A program made the position numbers and the translations under genes. Source: Hydractinia symbiolongicarpus (taxonomy: Eukaryota > Cnidaria > Hydrozoa > Anthoathecata > Hydractiniidae). From it: a stretch of 64,000 nt of DNA. How positions within the stretch are numbered: the stretch's first letter is position 1; the number at the start of each line of letters is the position of its first letter. Shown here piece after piece: positions 10,049 to 20,339 of the stretch. The DNA lies in the NCBI RefSeq assembly GCF_029227915.1, contig NC_079885.1, positions 13,095,001 through 13,159,000 on the forward strand, read 5' to 3'. The notes beneath the pieces are model-generated. The model was not told the DNA's origin and did not search any database. It saw nothing but the letters and a program-made list of their open reading frames with translations.

Positions 10049-10650
10049 CCTTATTCCATGAAAAACGAGTCATGAAATTAACGCGGTTTTTCAAATTTCG
10101 CGTTAATTTAAAACCGTTAATTAAATGTAGTGTTAATTTAAAGACTGTTAATTTCATGACTCGTTCATTAAAATACTGTTAATTTGTTACCTTTTTTATA
10201 ATACATAAAAACCTAAAAAAACATAAAAATACAATTTTTTCTACAAATTTTCTACTATTTCCTCCACATCGAAGAGTAGCTCAACGGTGTTCTCTTTTCA
10301 GCGATCTTTTTTAAAATAGCTTTTGTATCATCTTTATACTCTGATCCAAGTGGAAAATTAACAAGCACTTGTTCTTCCAAAATTTTTAAATTTTTACCTT
10401 TTATCTCGATTTTCAAACCCCCTTGTTAGAGAGAAGACCGCTTCACTACCGTGGATTTGACTGTTGCCGTAATTTTTGCTTCGTGTGATATCGCATAGTC
10501 TCAAATTCGCGTTAAATAAACGCATTTTTGAAAACAACCTTGCTCAACCGCGTTAATTAAATGCCTAATAATTTCAATAAACCGCGTTAATTTATGACCG
10601 TTAATTTAATTCGCGTTAATTTCTTGACTTGTTAATTTCATGGAATAAGG
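10049..10650. mobile_element. 602-bp MITE with TA duplication
   Basis: The ends are inverted: CCTTATTCCATGAAA at the left and TTTCATGGAATAAGG at the right, each flanked by TA (10047-10048 and 10651-10652). The arms carry many short motifs of GCGTTAATTT and GTTAATTTCATGACTCG type in both orientations. The TA duplication fits a Tc1/mariner- or pogo-mobilised element. The interior contains an exon-like minus-strand ORF (10255-10431). Confidence 0.8.
10255..10431 (-). CDS. Exon-like ORF captured inside the MITE
   Basis: The minus strand shows a pyrimidine tract with acceptor (TCTTCTCTCTAACAAG), then about 58 open codons. They include KIEIKGKNLKILEEQ, VNFPLGSEYKDDTKAIL and KTPLSYSSMW-like residues (KRTPLSYSSMWRK), ending in TAG at 10255-10257. 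The composition is protein-like, unlike the flanking repeat arms. It looks like the last exon of a gene, either captured from the host or left from the parent autonomous transposon. No known domain was recognised. Confidence 0.45.
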
Positions 10651-11770
10651 TAATTATATATGGTGCGTACAGTATAATTAGCCGCTCATACAGCTAATTA
10701 TACGATAGATATTTTTATACTTAAATTTTCACACTTTTCTTCATTATTCATCTCCCCAAAGCCATCTATATATACAGTTCCATCTCTATATGTAGTTAGT
10801 TAATGCTGTGCTTTAATTAAAAACGAAAAAAGGAACAAGAAACGATTGTGCAAAAAAGATATTAATTTTACTGTAGCAGCATGTCATATTATTCAACAAC
10901 AACACTATTCGGATTTCAAGAAAATCATGGAAAAGTGAAGAACACAAAAAAGCTAATTATACTATTATCCCGCGTCAACTAACTATATTCTGTTACAGGC
11001 TTATTATCAGTTCACCCTGACTGTTCGGTGCAAGCAACAATAAATTTTTGTCACGCTTCGACAACTTTTCTGCAGAAAATATAAAAAAACCTGTGACGGT
11101 ATGTCTTTTATCTGATAGAAGTAGCCTCGCAAATTGTCGTTTGGAAGTTATTTTAGCCCCCTTTTTTCCAAAAAGTACAGGAGTTGGGTGTCCAGCCCCT
11201 CAGGGAAAAAATACGCAAGGCAGGACAAAGGTTTTTTGTTGCTGGTGACTTAAGAAAAAAAGGAACTTTTATCAAAGCACTATTTTGTGTACCTAGTTAG
11301 CTAGCTTGATAGCTAAGTAAAAGTAATTTTACGACTATATAAGAAGGGGAATGTCAGCAACAATCAAAAGGAGATCCAAATCGGCACTAAAATTAAGATA
11401 GCTAGCTAGCCAGCACACTTTTCTCACTTATATATAAAATAATTCTTACCTGATAAAATACATTTAGAAAAAAATAGTATTTAGCCCCCTAGCTACTAAA
11501 GCTACTACGACTAGCCAGACCAGCAAGGGACGACCAACAAAATGCAAGCAATTTAGTCAGAGCCGTACACAATGTTCTGCCCACACGAAGAGTACACAAT
11601 CTCTGTTCAGATTGACCATTAAATTGGCAGAGATTAAAATGAAGCATCTTCAATGGCTTTCAAAAAAAAGGAAATTTCCCGAAGTTTTAGCATGGGCACA
11701 AACTTAGGAGCGTTCGGGCTCTGTGCTGTCTCCATCTATGTACATATATCTATCTTCCATCAGGCAATTT

Positions 11771-12410
11771 TAAAGATTCAGCCTCGCGAAGCGTTGACGA
11801 AAATCAATGAGGTCTAGTTAGAATTTTGATATTTTTATAAAAAAGGCGTGTAGTTAAAATATCAGCTACCGAAACATGATATGTGATGTGCGTGGAGATC
11901 GACAGTTTCAGTGGAGCACATATTGAGGCGTGGAGCCTCTGGTAAAGTGTGGAGCCACTGAGTAAGTGTGGAGTCAACGATAAAGGAAGGGGCGACTGGT
12001 TGTGCGGAAGCGACTGTTTACAAAAAAAACCCGCACGGCTGCCGCCGCGACGAAAGGTTAAACTAATACATCACACTATTCCGTACGTGTGATTTAAAAA
12101 CGATAAAAAAGTGATTAAATCTCTTTTAATCCTCATGTACATTTAATAAATATTTTTACAATTTTTTGGAGCTAAAATAGATACACACACTCTTTCTAAA
12201 AATCTATTTTCTAATAATTCCACTACAATTTGATGATAAGGTGGACTTTCTACTTGATTGTTCTTTCATATAAACTACAAGACATAACTGTATTGCAGCT
12301 AAATAATTTTTTTTGGATTTGATTTCGACTTATACGCCATTTCCCGTCACCACTTAAGACTTATCATAGGAAAATTACGTGGTAGCTACAATTAAAGTCA
12401 TAAAAGTTCG
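11771..12410. other. Non-coding region beyond the 3' end of the SOWAH-like gene
   Basis: Holds a partial repeat with three GTGGAG-type motifs (11940-11990) and A+T-rich DNA that should include the 3' UTR of the minus-strand gene. No canonical polyadenylation signal could be picked with confidence. Confidence 0.5.
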
Positions 12411-15400
12411 TCATACCCAGGTGTTGATGTTCCACTGTTGTTCAGTTACACGTGTGTCAATTGTCGGTGACTGTGGTAACTTTCGGTGGTATTTATTATT
12501 GTTGATGAAACCTGCGTAGCCATTAATGATATGCTCAGACGCGGATCCCTTTCTCCTAAGCTGTGGCGTGATGTTGGTTTGTTCTTGTAATATATACTGC
12601 TGATCGCCTAAAGTTTTCTTTCGCTCTTCGACTCCATTCTGGATGTCTGAGCTTGACCGTTGTTTTCTTGGACTTACCGGACTAAAATAAGAAAATATTC
12701 ATTTGTCTTTCCAATGGTTTTCCACTTTTTTTTACAAAAAGTTTAATCAGGGGAAAAATAATTAAATACCAGGGGAGACGTTTTGATTTTATGTGATCGC
12801 GTTTGATGAAGATTAAGTTAGCAAAAAAATATGCAACGTGAAACTTATCTATAAACACAAGGAAGATCTTAGTGTCCTCTTTCTGTAACATTATTTCCGT
12901 AAAGTGAAAAATGTCTTCCAAATCAAGATCCGGTTTCTTTTATGTGTGTTGTGTTCGTTAATACGTGATGCAAACACGACACACTTCATTGCAGTATTTT
13001 AATCATATTTAAGGTAAATCTATTTTCGAGATCATGCAAAGGATACCTAGGAATCGTGTGCATTTAAAGGTGCTATTTATTTTTTCAAAACAGTAAAAAC
13101 AAAACTCTACCTGTCCCGGCTGTTAATCGTACTTCGTTTTTCAATGAGGGTTTTCCTTCTGTGTTTGAAAGACTGCGTTATGGAAAGCTAAAAAAAGAAA
13201 AGAGGAATTTTTAAAATTCCTAGAATACGATGCAACTCTGATCAGATAGCTACTAACGTGCACTGCTCTTCCAACGTTCCAAGCAAAACTGCCAAACAAG
13301 TTTTTCACCAAGTTCTCTTCTTAACTTACATGCGATTACTGATAAAAGTTTTTCACCAAGTTCTCTTCTTAACTTACATGCGATTACTGATAAAAGTTTT
13401 TCACCAAGCTCTCTTCTTAACTTACATGCGATTACTGATAAAAGTTTTTTACCAAGTTCTCTTCCCATCTTTCATGCAATTACTGACACACATCTTTAAT
13501 CAGGCGTGAAGGAGTCAAAAGATAGAAACCATTAAGAATATCTTGTGTAACTTGTAAGTGGTCTTGGGACGAAGTTCAAACAGAAAATAAAGATCCCCGC
13601 CTTCTGGAAATTTTTTCAGGTCCTGTCATGCCATATACGTAGAAATTATCACACTATGTATGAGTTTTGGTTCCAGCGTACTAAACGTCTGACGGGTTGT
13701 TGCAATAAGCTTACGTTGTTTCAGAAAAGTCAGTAACTTTGTCACTAACTTTTTTAAAAAAAAGCTTACTGTTCGTTTCTTCTTCTTGACAATTTCTTCT
13801 ATGTTCTCCTTTTTTAGATTTTCAAGCTTTAGGTCTTTCTTTATGGAAGGCACGTTGTTAGAAGAGGAGAGTGGGTGGTTAGTAAACTTCGTAGTGTTTT
13901 GACTCAAGTCAACATCTAAAACTAAAAAACAATCTTTATAGTAACAAAATATATTTAAACAAAGCAAAAAGGTACTGCCAAATGTTTTGTAAAAACGAAG
14001 GTGGAGATATTGTATTTTCAGTTGACAACTTTGCTATAAATTTAGCCTTTTCACAAAATACATCTCGTAGTTATAAAGTCAGTATTTTTTTCACACAAAA
14101 AGTGGTCATCTTGAAATAACTTTTTTAAATTTGATTTTAAAAATCTGACTAATTTAGAACAAAAAGCTGATTTCTGAAATTTTTATATGACAACTTTTTG
14201 CCAAGTTTAAAAAATAAACACTGACTTAACAACAAAACATGCATACCTGAAGGGGTGGCTTCTAACATTCCTACAAAAATGGAGACAGTACTATGAAGAA
14301 GAAGTTGATATTTTCTGGCAATGGGCAAGTATTGGCTAACAACTTACTTTTGATTGATTGTGATGAATCATGTTTTAAATAATTTCTTGCTTTTCTTCCG
14401 CTGTAATCTCGGAGATTGATATCTGCTTCTAAATAAAAATTTATTTCTGCCGTTTGTTAAAAGTTGTTTCTTTCTTTTTTGTTTGAATTCTTCAAAGCAG
14501 AAATATTATCTACGATCTGTTTGGACTAAGTTGTTTCCAGTTGAGTTTTCGGGGGAATAATAGCAATGTCAGTTTACATTGCCGCTTTCATTTTCAACCA
14601 ATTAGCATTGCAGTTACCAAAAAATAATCCCTTACCATAATATTGGACCAGATCTCGAATGATGTTTTCCTTTCCGTGCATTGCAGCGACGTGAAGCGGT
14701 GTGTAACCCTAGAGTTTAGTTTAGAACATCTTAGCCACAACATCTCCACAATATCACAGTCAAAAAAGGCAAAGTAAAAAAACAAACGGTAAAAAAGTAA
14801 AAGAACTTACCCCCTGAAACAAAGTGAATGAAATGGTGCAAAATAAAGCATGAATAAAAGATATAAAAATAATTACATTCTCAAAAAACTTATTCACTAG
14901 CAAATCACTTCTCTCCAGATTTGCCTGTACACAGTACCGTTCACAAATTGTGATGGGCCGTTATTCACAATATCCATTGAAATATGCAATAGCGATAAAT
15001 CTTCGCGAAGCACGAACCAAGGATTTTTTAGGATATTAGTGGGTTTATAGATTTACAAGCGTGAATCACAAAGAAACGGATTTCAACTAACAAAAAGGCG
15101 GACATTGTTAGTTCTATCAAGATAGTCAAAATAAATGATTTAAAATAAACTTACATTCTAACGTGTCAGCAATAAAATGAAGAACATAAAAAGAGAAATA
15201 AAAATTAATTTCAATAAACCTAGCACGGTTTTTTCATCACCATATACACGAAATCAATAAAGTGATAAACGAGTTTGTGAACGCAAAAGAAACAAACTAA
15301 GCGGGCTAAGTATCATTACAAAAGTTCATTCTAGGTGTGGAAATTAGTCTTGATTCAAAGCCATGTCTTACCGTTCTGATATTTGTGTCAATACGTTGCT

Positions 15401-18400
15401 CGTACAGCCACCTGATTACATCGATACGATTTCTTTTGGATGCCCAATGAATTGCTGTCTACAATATGAAAAAGGAGCGAAATTTGATATTCATAATTTA
15501 ATTTCTTTATCTAAAATAGCTGAGCGAAAAAAGGTTCTCTTTATAGCCCTTCAAAATACTTGGTTGAGAGTTACTTGTGGAGATAAAGAATTTATTGATT
15601 CTAACCTCGGCACATGCGCAAACATTTAAGTCAACAACTCCAAAATTTAAGGTAAAAAGCGCTTTTAGGTCAATCTATTTTAAATGTAAGAGTAAATGTT
15701 AAGCGGTACTTACATACTACGATGAAGAACACACGACATATCAGGAGGAGAGCATAAAAATAAAGACAATTAGTAAAATATGATAAAAATGAATAAATAC
15801 AAAAAACTAGTCGGTGGCCCGTGGAAAAATCCACGGGTTTGCCCGTTCTTTTTATACCGCATTGCGTGCACCTCACTACTTGCGGTACTATTTTGCGTTA
15901 CAGACAGACGCACACGGGTATTATAATATAGACTAGTCGTTGCCCGTGGAAAAATCTACGGGTTCGCCCGTCCTTTAAATTTACCCGTCGCAACAAAGTG
16001 GATAAAAATATATCGTATTTGATATTTGTGTTTCCGTAACATAATTTTCTAACTCAGCGGGGGGTCCGCGCAGAGACAGACAGACGGAATAGGCTATTAT
16101 TAAAGAGATGATTAGAAAGATTCCAAAAAAATTTGCTTTTTAGCCCTTTCATTTCAGAATCAATATTATCGTCTCAATTACCAAGCAGATATTTGACAAA
16201 AACCTCACAAAAATATTTATGGATTTATCCGAAATTAAGACCTAAGCAAGAGGTTTTTTGGCTCAAAATTTTTCTTCCCCACAGAAAAATACAGCCGCAG
16301 TAAAGTAAAAATGGATGGATATCATTATTAAAACATTAAGAAGTTGAGCTTGCGTCATAACAAGTATGTGTAAAGTTTCCATGAGACAGCAACAACTTAG
16401 TTAGCTAGACACAAGGTTTGTGGTTTTTAGACCCATGACCACACCTTCTCTTAATGTTGGCTAATATTAGTTTACCAGTTGCATGTTATAGCTAACTACC
16501 ATAATAATTATATATGTCCATAGTAGTTATGTCTACTAATTGATTTTGTTTGAGCTGTTCAACTTCTGAGCATGAATTATGGAAGACGTAGCTAGCCAAA
16601 AAATCTGAAGCGTATACAAAGTTTTAAGGAAATTTGCTATACACGTTTTTTTTTATAAGCAACTGCATTTTTGGGTTCAGCCTGGGGTTGCTAAGGCCTT
16701 TTTGCAATTTCAGCCTCAAAGTTGCTTAATGGTTGCTTATCTGTACAAATGCATCTGTAATATAACCTGGAATCTCATTGAACAAGTAAAAAAGCAGACA
16801 CAGGCAATGAGTTTAAAATAAAATCAAATAGAGTAAATCAACATTACAACTATTTTTTATTTCACTCAAATGAAAATGTGGGAAAAAAATTCTGATTTAG
16901 TAAATATCAAGGACAGAGGAGGGTTATGGTCAGTAACCGATAATGTTTTCGGAATTTTTTGTACAGATTCTTCTCGTGGAAGACGGATCTAAGTGGTTGC
17001 TAAGTGTGTAGTAGAATTCAGCCTAAGTTGCTTACCACTCTGCCAAAACTCAGCCTAGGCAGTTGCTTAATTTTTGACCATATTTCAGCCTCAGTTTTTG
17101 TAGCAACCAGTTGCTTATAAAAAAAAAACGTGTAATCAGTATAAAGCATGGCGGAGAAAGATATTTTTTGGAAAATTTGTGTAAACTTGTTAGTACTTCA
17201 TATTTATATGATTGGTTCACTAATTTCAAAGGATATACATTTGTTCGTCAGTTGTTTCAAGGAAGGAGCACAAAGGCGGTCCCTGAGTGCTTAAACCCAC
17301 CATTTGAGCTACAAAAACATTTGCAATTTTCACCAAACTTAAAGATGGCCTAATGACTGGAACGAACCCACAACCTATTGGGCATGAGTCAACGCTCGAC
17401 TGACTAAGCCGAGGCGCCGATAAGCCATTTTTGACATCATGTCAATTTTAATAAAGCTACATGTGCAAAAAACATTAAAAGGGATTCCTATGCTTGAAAT
17501 AAGTCAGATAGATCTACTTAAAACGTGTTTTAGGTTTGGGACGGAATGCTTTATCCAGTCCATAGAATTTGGACTTACATTAACTATGCCAGCAAAAAAA
17601 GGGTTAGATATACCCCAAGAGACTTTTCAGTCATTTACGGTAACCGCAGCTTAATGTTTTTAATGAACTTTCATGAATTAACTATTAAGCTTCGGGGACA
17701 CGAAAACATTTTTCATGCAATTGCTACAAAAAAATGTTGTTTCAATCACATCTTTTTGCCCGTGTCGCATGGGTGCTAGTTTATGAAACAAATTTACATG
17801 TATCTATGAGGAAAGATGGCGGTTGTAAAAAAACGTGGTAATAACATCAATAGCACTTCTTCTTGATGAAGAAGTAGAAACGAAAAGGCAAACAAGACGC
17901 TCTATTTAGACAAGACCATGGTTGCTTCGCCAATAAATTGATGGTTACCATAATTTGTCTAAAGAGCTAAAAGAAGAAGATTCAGAAGGTTTTAAAGGTT
18001 ATTTGAAAATGGACGTTAAGCACCAGAGTGCTTTGTGATTTTTATAAAAATTAATAAAGCTTGATTTTTCTTCATCAGAAAGCTTTTGCTTTGGTCGCAC
18101 GTTTTGAATTTCCACCATCTTGCTTTTGATGCTGGTATGTTATCAAATATTTTGGTTTGTTTCGATTTGGATAAACGGATTTTAATTAATTAAAAACAAA
18201 AATGTTGCAAAATATGATAAAAATGTTGCAAATTCTAGTAATTTAACGAGGGGCCACACGGTAACATTTTCATGCGCTTTACAACAAATCGTATTTTTTG
18301 TTTCACTTGCATAAAATTTATAGCTTTACAGTTTGTTTTGAATAAACTTTCATGAATGAATGTTCTTGAAAGTTTTAGCAAGAAAAAGTTTTGCTTAAAT

Positions 18401-19766
18401 GGCTAGGATCAAACTTTTTGAGGAAGGAGCATATACAATACCATAAAAACTAACTTTACTACATAAAGCACTCACCCCCTGAATCCAGCGAAGAATAAGA
18501 ACATAAAAAAGAAAAGGGAAAATTATAAGTTATGTTAAAAAAATGTTACATGTTAAATGTTACAAAAATAATATTTAAACATTAGTGTGAAAGGTGTAAA
18601 TGGTGTATTAGCCCCAAAATAAGTGCACTTTTCGTGAACTGCGCTATAATAAACATATGCGCAAAAATTAGAAAGCAATAAATGTTACCACGACTGGAGT
18701 ATCGATGATTACTTTGGTTTGGCTGTGGTCAATATCGGGGTATCGCATAAAATTTCCTGCGTTTTCTTTGAGTAAAGACAAAACCTGTCAAATTTCCCGT
18801 ACCTAACAAAACCTGCCAAATGTCGCGTGTTTCTCAAAACCTGCCAAATGTCGCGTGTTTCCAAGGTTTTTGTTCCCTTACTAAATTACAAGTTTTACAT
18901 GCAAATAGGCTTTTCCACCCTCTTATCAAAGCTTCACTAAAGCCTCTGATTGACCCTCCAACGGAATCGTTTAAAACATAAATATGCAAATAGTTTGGGT
19001 ACAAAGTTGCAGCTGAGAAATGAAATGAAGATTAGAAATGAAGATAAACTCACAGTGAAGTAGTCCTGAAACAGCCAACATAAAACGAAAAGAAAAATAG
19101 TAGTAATCAATGAAATACGAGAGGTCAAATATACATATCCTGTTAGCTGGAATTAGAAAATGCAAAAGATTCCACTGTTTATCGCAAGTGCTGATGAAAA
19201 ATCACAAGGTTGTAAAAAGTTGGAGTTCGTAGAAGTCGATTTTCTTGCCTATTATACATTTTTAACTAGTTATTAAAGTTAGTTATGAAAATTTCTATAC
19301 GTAAAAGACTGGGTAAATAATGCAGCTGTTTGCACAGCTAAAAAAAGGTTACTGCCAACTTAATTGCAATTCATCCAGTAACTAAAATACGTATTTTTAC
19401 CTTCTTATTGATGAGCTCATTATCCACTTTGTACAAAGTCTTCAAGTTTTCAAGCTCACATGCTGACGCAGCATAACACCATCGTTTTTCTAATTCATCC
19501 ACCTTTTTAGAAAGAAAATGTAGTATCTTTGAAAGTTTCATATAATATAGCCGGTGACAGCTTAAATCATTGGAGCTGGAGTTTAATTAATTATTTGGCG
19601 AGATCTTTTTCGGTATATTTTTATGTTGTCTTTTAATGATTTACCTAAGAAATCGCAAAACCTCACAAAATGCCTTTTTTTTTCAACTCACCGACAAGCT
19701 AATGGTAGATATGGGTCGGTTTCGCATTTTTCTCACGGCATCGTCAACCATTAGATACGTCGCCAT
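12411..19766 (-). CDS. Sosondowah (SOWAH)-like ankyrin-repeat protein, 14 exons, four of 3 nt
   Basis: Exons on the minus strand, 5' to 3': 19692-19766, 19401-19502, 19054-19065, 18476-18478, 15714-15716, 15372-15458, 15155-15157, 14811-14813, 14636-14708, 14348-14428, 14247-14270, 13770-13921, 13111-13187 and 12411-12681. They total 966 nt, giving 321 codons plus TGA, with every junction in phase and GT-AG. The start ATG lies in a CCATGG context and opens MATYLMVDDAVRKM. Residues 26-59 begin VDELEKRWCYAASACE. Residues 60-94 spell DYFT-G-Y-TAIHWASKRN, an ankyrin repeat. Residues 95-120 spell N-G-GYTPLHVAAMHGKE, a second repeat. DINLRDYSGRKARNYL follows, as in SOWAH proteins. The C-terminal half is basic, Ser-rich and probably disordered. 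SOWAH proteins are poorly characterised, so no molecular function is asserted. The family name rests on the GYTALHW...GGYTPLH...RDYSG pattern; another small ankyrin protein is possible. Confidence 0.92.
13300..13491. repeat. Tandem repeat, 4 x 48 bp, in a SOWAH-like intron
   Basis: The unit begins GTTTTTCACCAAG and includes CTTACATGCGATTACTGAT; copies start at 13300, 13348, 13396 and 13444. On the minus strand it is open as a 16-residue repeat (KLRRELGEKLLSVIACK-like) over about 70 codons. Neither flank offers a splice acceptor in a compatible phase, so I treat it as intronic. Three units contain TTTTATCAG, nine bases, then GTAAGT. Confidence 0.8.
13770..13921 (-). CDS. SOWAH-like exon 12
   Basis: This 152-nt exon encodes a basic Lys-rich segment (EENIEEIVKKKKRT-like; visible as NIEEIVKKKKRT at the end). 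Two in-frame acceptors exist six bases apart (TTTTTTAG before 13921 and TTTTAG before 13915), which would add or drop two residues. The donor GTAAGC after 13770 keeps phase 0 into the next exon. The ORF continues past this donor, and a second GTAAGC lies downstream, but its phase does not fit. Confidence 0.8.
14811..14813 (-). CDS. 3-nt microexon (GGG, Gly96)
   Basis: On the minus strand the sequence is TTTGTTTCAG, GGG, GTAAGTTC. The single codon supplies Gly96 of the N-G-GYTPLH motif. It lies 102 nt from the next exon (14636-14708). Confidence 0.85.
15155..15157 (-). CDS. 3-nt microexon (AAT, Asn95)
   Basis: On the minus strand the sequence is GACACGTTAG, AAT, GTAAGTTTAT. The codon supplies Asn95 between ...TNIRT and Gly96. 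TTTTTATGTTCTTC lies about 20 nt upstream of it. Confidence 0.83.
15714..15716 (-). CDS. 3-nt microexon (TAT, Tyr65)
   Basis: On the minus strand the sequence is CTTCATCGTAG, TAT, GTAAGTACC. It supplies Tyr65 of T-G-Y-TAIHW. TTTTTATGCTCTCC lies upstream. A 2.76-kb intron packed with transposons separates it from the preceding microexon. Confidence 0.83.
15807..16108 (-). mobile_element. Two tandem Helitron-like short elements
   Basis: Units 15807-15932 and 15933-16108 each begin on the plus strand with CTAGTCG and the hairpin CCCGTGGAAAAATC(C/T)ACGGG, followed by GGTTCGCCCGT or the like, and end in TATAGA/AGAGA. In minus orientation this gives TC...hairpin...CTAG, the structure of a non-autonomous Helitron. 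They lie in the long SOWAH-like intron. Confidence 0.7.
16642..17132. mobile_element. 491-bp palindromic MITE with TA duplication
   Basis: The termini are CACG followed by a T-run and ATAAGCAACTG, inverted at both ends and flanked by TA (16640-16641 and 17133-17134). The arms carry repeated TCAGCCT...GTTGCTTA motifs. It is non-coding and lies inside the SOWAH-like intron between the TAT and GGG microexons. Confidence 0.75.
17280..17425 (-). repeat. tRNA-like SINE fragment
   Basis: On the minus strand, GGCTTAGTCAGTCGAGCG (A-box and D-arm like) is followed by a CTCATGC anticodon-loop-like stretch and GTGGGTTCGTTCC (B-box like, one base short). The T loop is defective, so this is a SINE or pseudo-tRNA, not a gene. 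Confidence 0.5.
17440..17800. repeat. Dispersed repeat segment shared with 37560-37660
   Basis: The words AAATAAGT(C/G)AGA(T/C)AGAT and TTTAGGTTTGGGACGGAATG...TTTATCCAGTCC recur at 37580-37640 in the same orientation. It is non-coding and intronic in the SOWAH-like gene. Confidence 0.5.
18476..18478 (-). CDS. 3-nt microexon (GGG, Gly64)
   Basis: On the minus strand the sequence is GCTGGATTCAG, GGG, GTGAGTGC. It supplies Gly64 between DYFT (exon 19054-19065) and Tyr65. A TTTTTTATGTTCTT stretch lies about 20-30 nt upstream. Confidence 0.85.
19054..19065 (-). CDS. 12-nt microexon (Asp-Tyr-Phe-Thr, residues 60-63)
   Basis: On the minus strand the sequence is GGCTGTTTCAG, GACTACTTCACT, GTGAGTTTATC. 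It links INKK to Gly64, completing the D-x-x-T/S-G-Y-T start of the first SOWAH ankyrin repeat. Confidence 0.87.
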
Positions 19767-20155
19767 GGTTTAGTCGGAAAATAAACAAATTTACCGCTTA
19801 ACATATCCATAGTAAAATATTTGCCAGTGTAAACATTATCCTGCTTTTTCTTTCCAATGATTTCAATGTTTACCCAGGAGTGAAAAATCAATATCTGATA
19901 CTGGGCGCACTTCCTACGTTACGCGACGTAAGAAAAACACTGAAATAGTTATAGTAAGTGTAACAAACGTGATTTTCTTTTTTGAAAAAATGATCTTTTT
20001 CTAAGTTTTCAAAATTAGTTTAGTCATAAGTTTTTATATCTTCAATGAATAAATTTCACATTTTAAAGAATAATCTAGTGAATTATTTATATTTTATCTA
20101 ACCAAAATAATTTTTTTAACTCGTGTTTGCGGTTCTCTCTCAACTGCTCTCCTTT
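19767..20155. other. Upstream region of the SOWAH-like gene
   Basis: This region should include the 5' UTR and promoter of the minus-strand gene. No TATA box or other named element was identified. ACGTTACGCGACGTAAG (near 19915) is a short palindrome-rich stretch. Confidence 0.45.
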
Positions 20156-20339
20156 TTAATAGACCTCCTCCGCATAGGAAACCTCGTATCTTAATCTTTT
20201 AAAATCTTTGAATTTCCGCGCCCGAAGGCGTAGGAAATTCTTTAAAACCGTCGTTTTTTTATTTCGGAGCATTTTTGGAGAAAAAATCGACCCTGGGATT
20301 TCACGTTGGTCCGTCACTTCGTACCCAAGCTCCTTAACT

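Larger units (their letters stand above)
7130..11770 (+). repeat. Long interspersed repeat, copy B, with two nested insertions
   Basis: 7150-7590 and 9697-10040 match copy A 480-1130, and 10980-11770 matches copy A 1510-2290. The copy is interrupted by the ISL2EU transposon (7597-9688) and the TA-flanked MITE (10049-10650). It lacks the SINE carried by copy A, which gives a relative order of insertions: the repeat family is oldest and the three insertions are younger. Confidence 0.8.

Noticed and set aside
13253-13468. Minus-strand 71-codon ORF with a 16-residue repeat as a cassette exon of the SOWAH-like gene
   Set aside because: The 48-bp unit is a multiple of three, so the frame stays open by default. 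No acceptor gives an open phase into it, and exons 12 and 13 join in phase without it.
13626-13769. Continuation of the SOWAH-like exon 12 ORF to the TGA at 13626
   Set aside because: The GTAAGC donor after 13770 gives exact phase-0 joining to 13111-13187 and 12411-12681, and the total then closes as one 322-codon frame. An alternative short isoform by intron retention is possible but unsupported.
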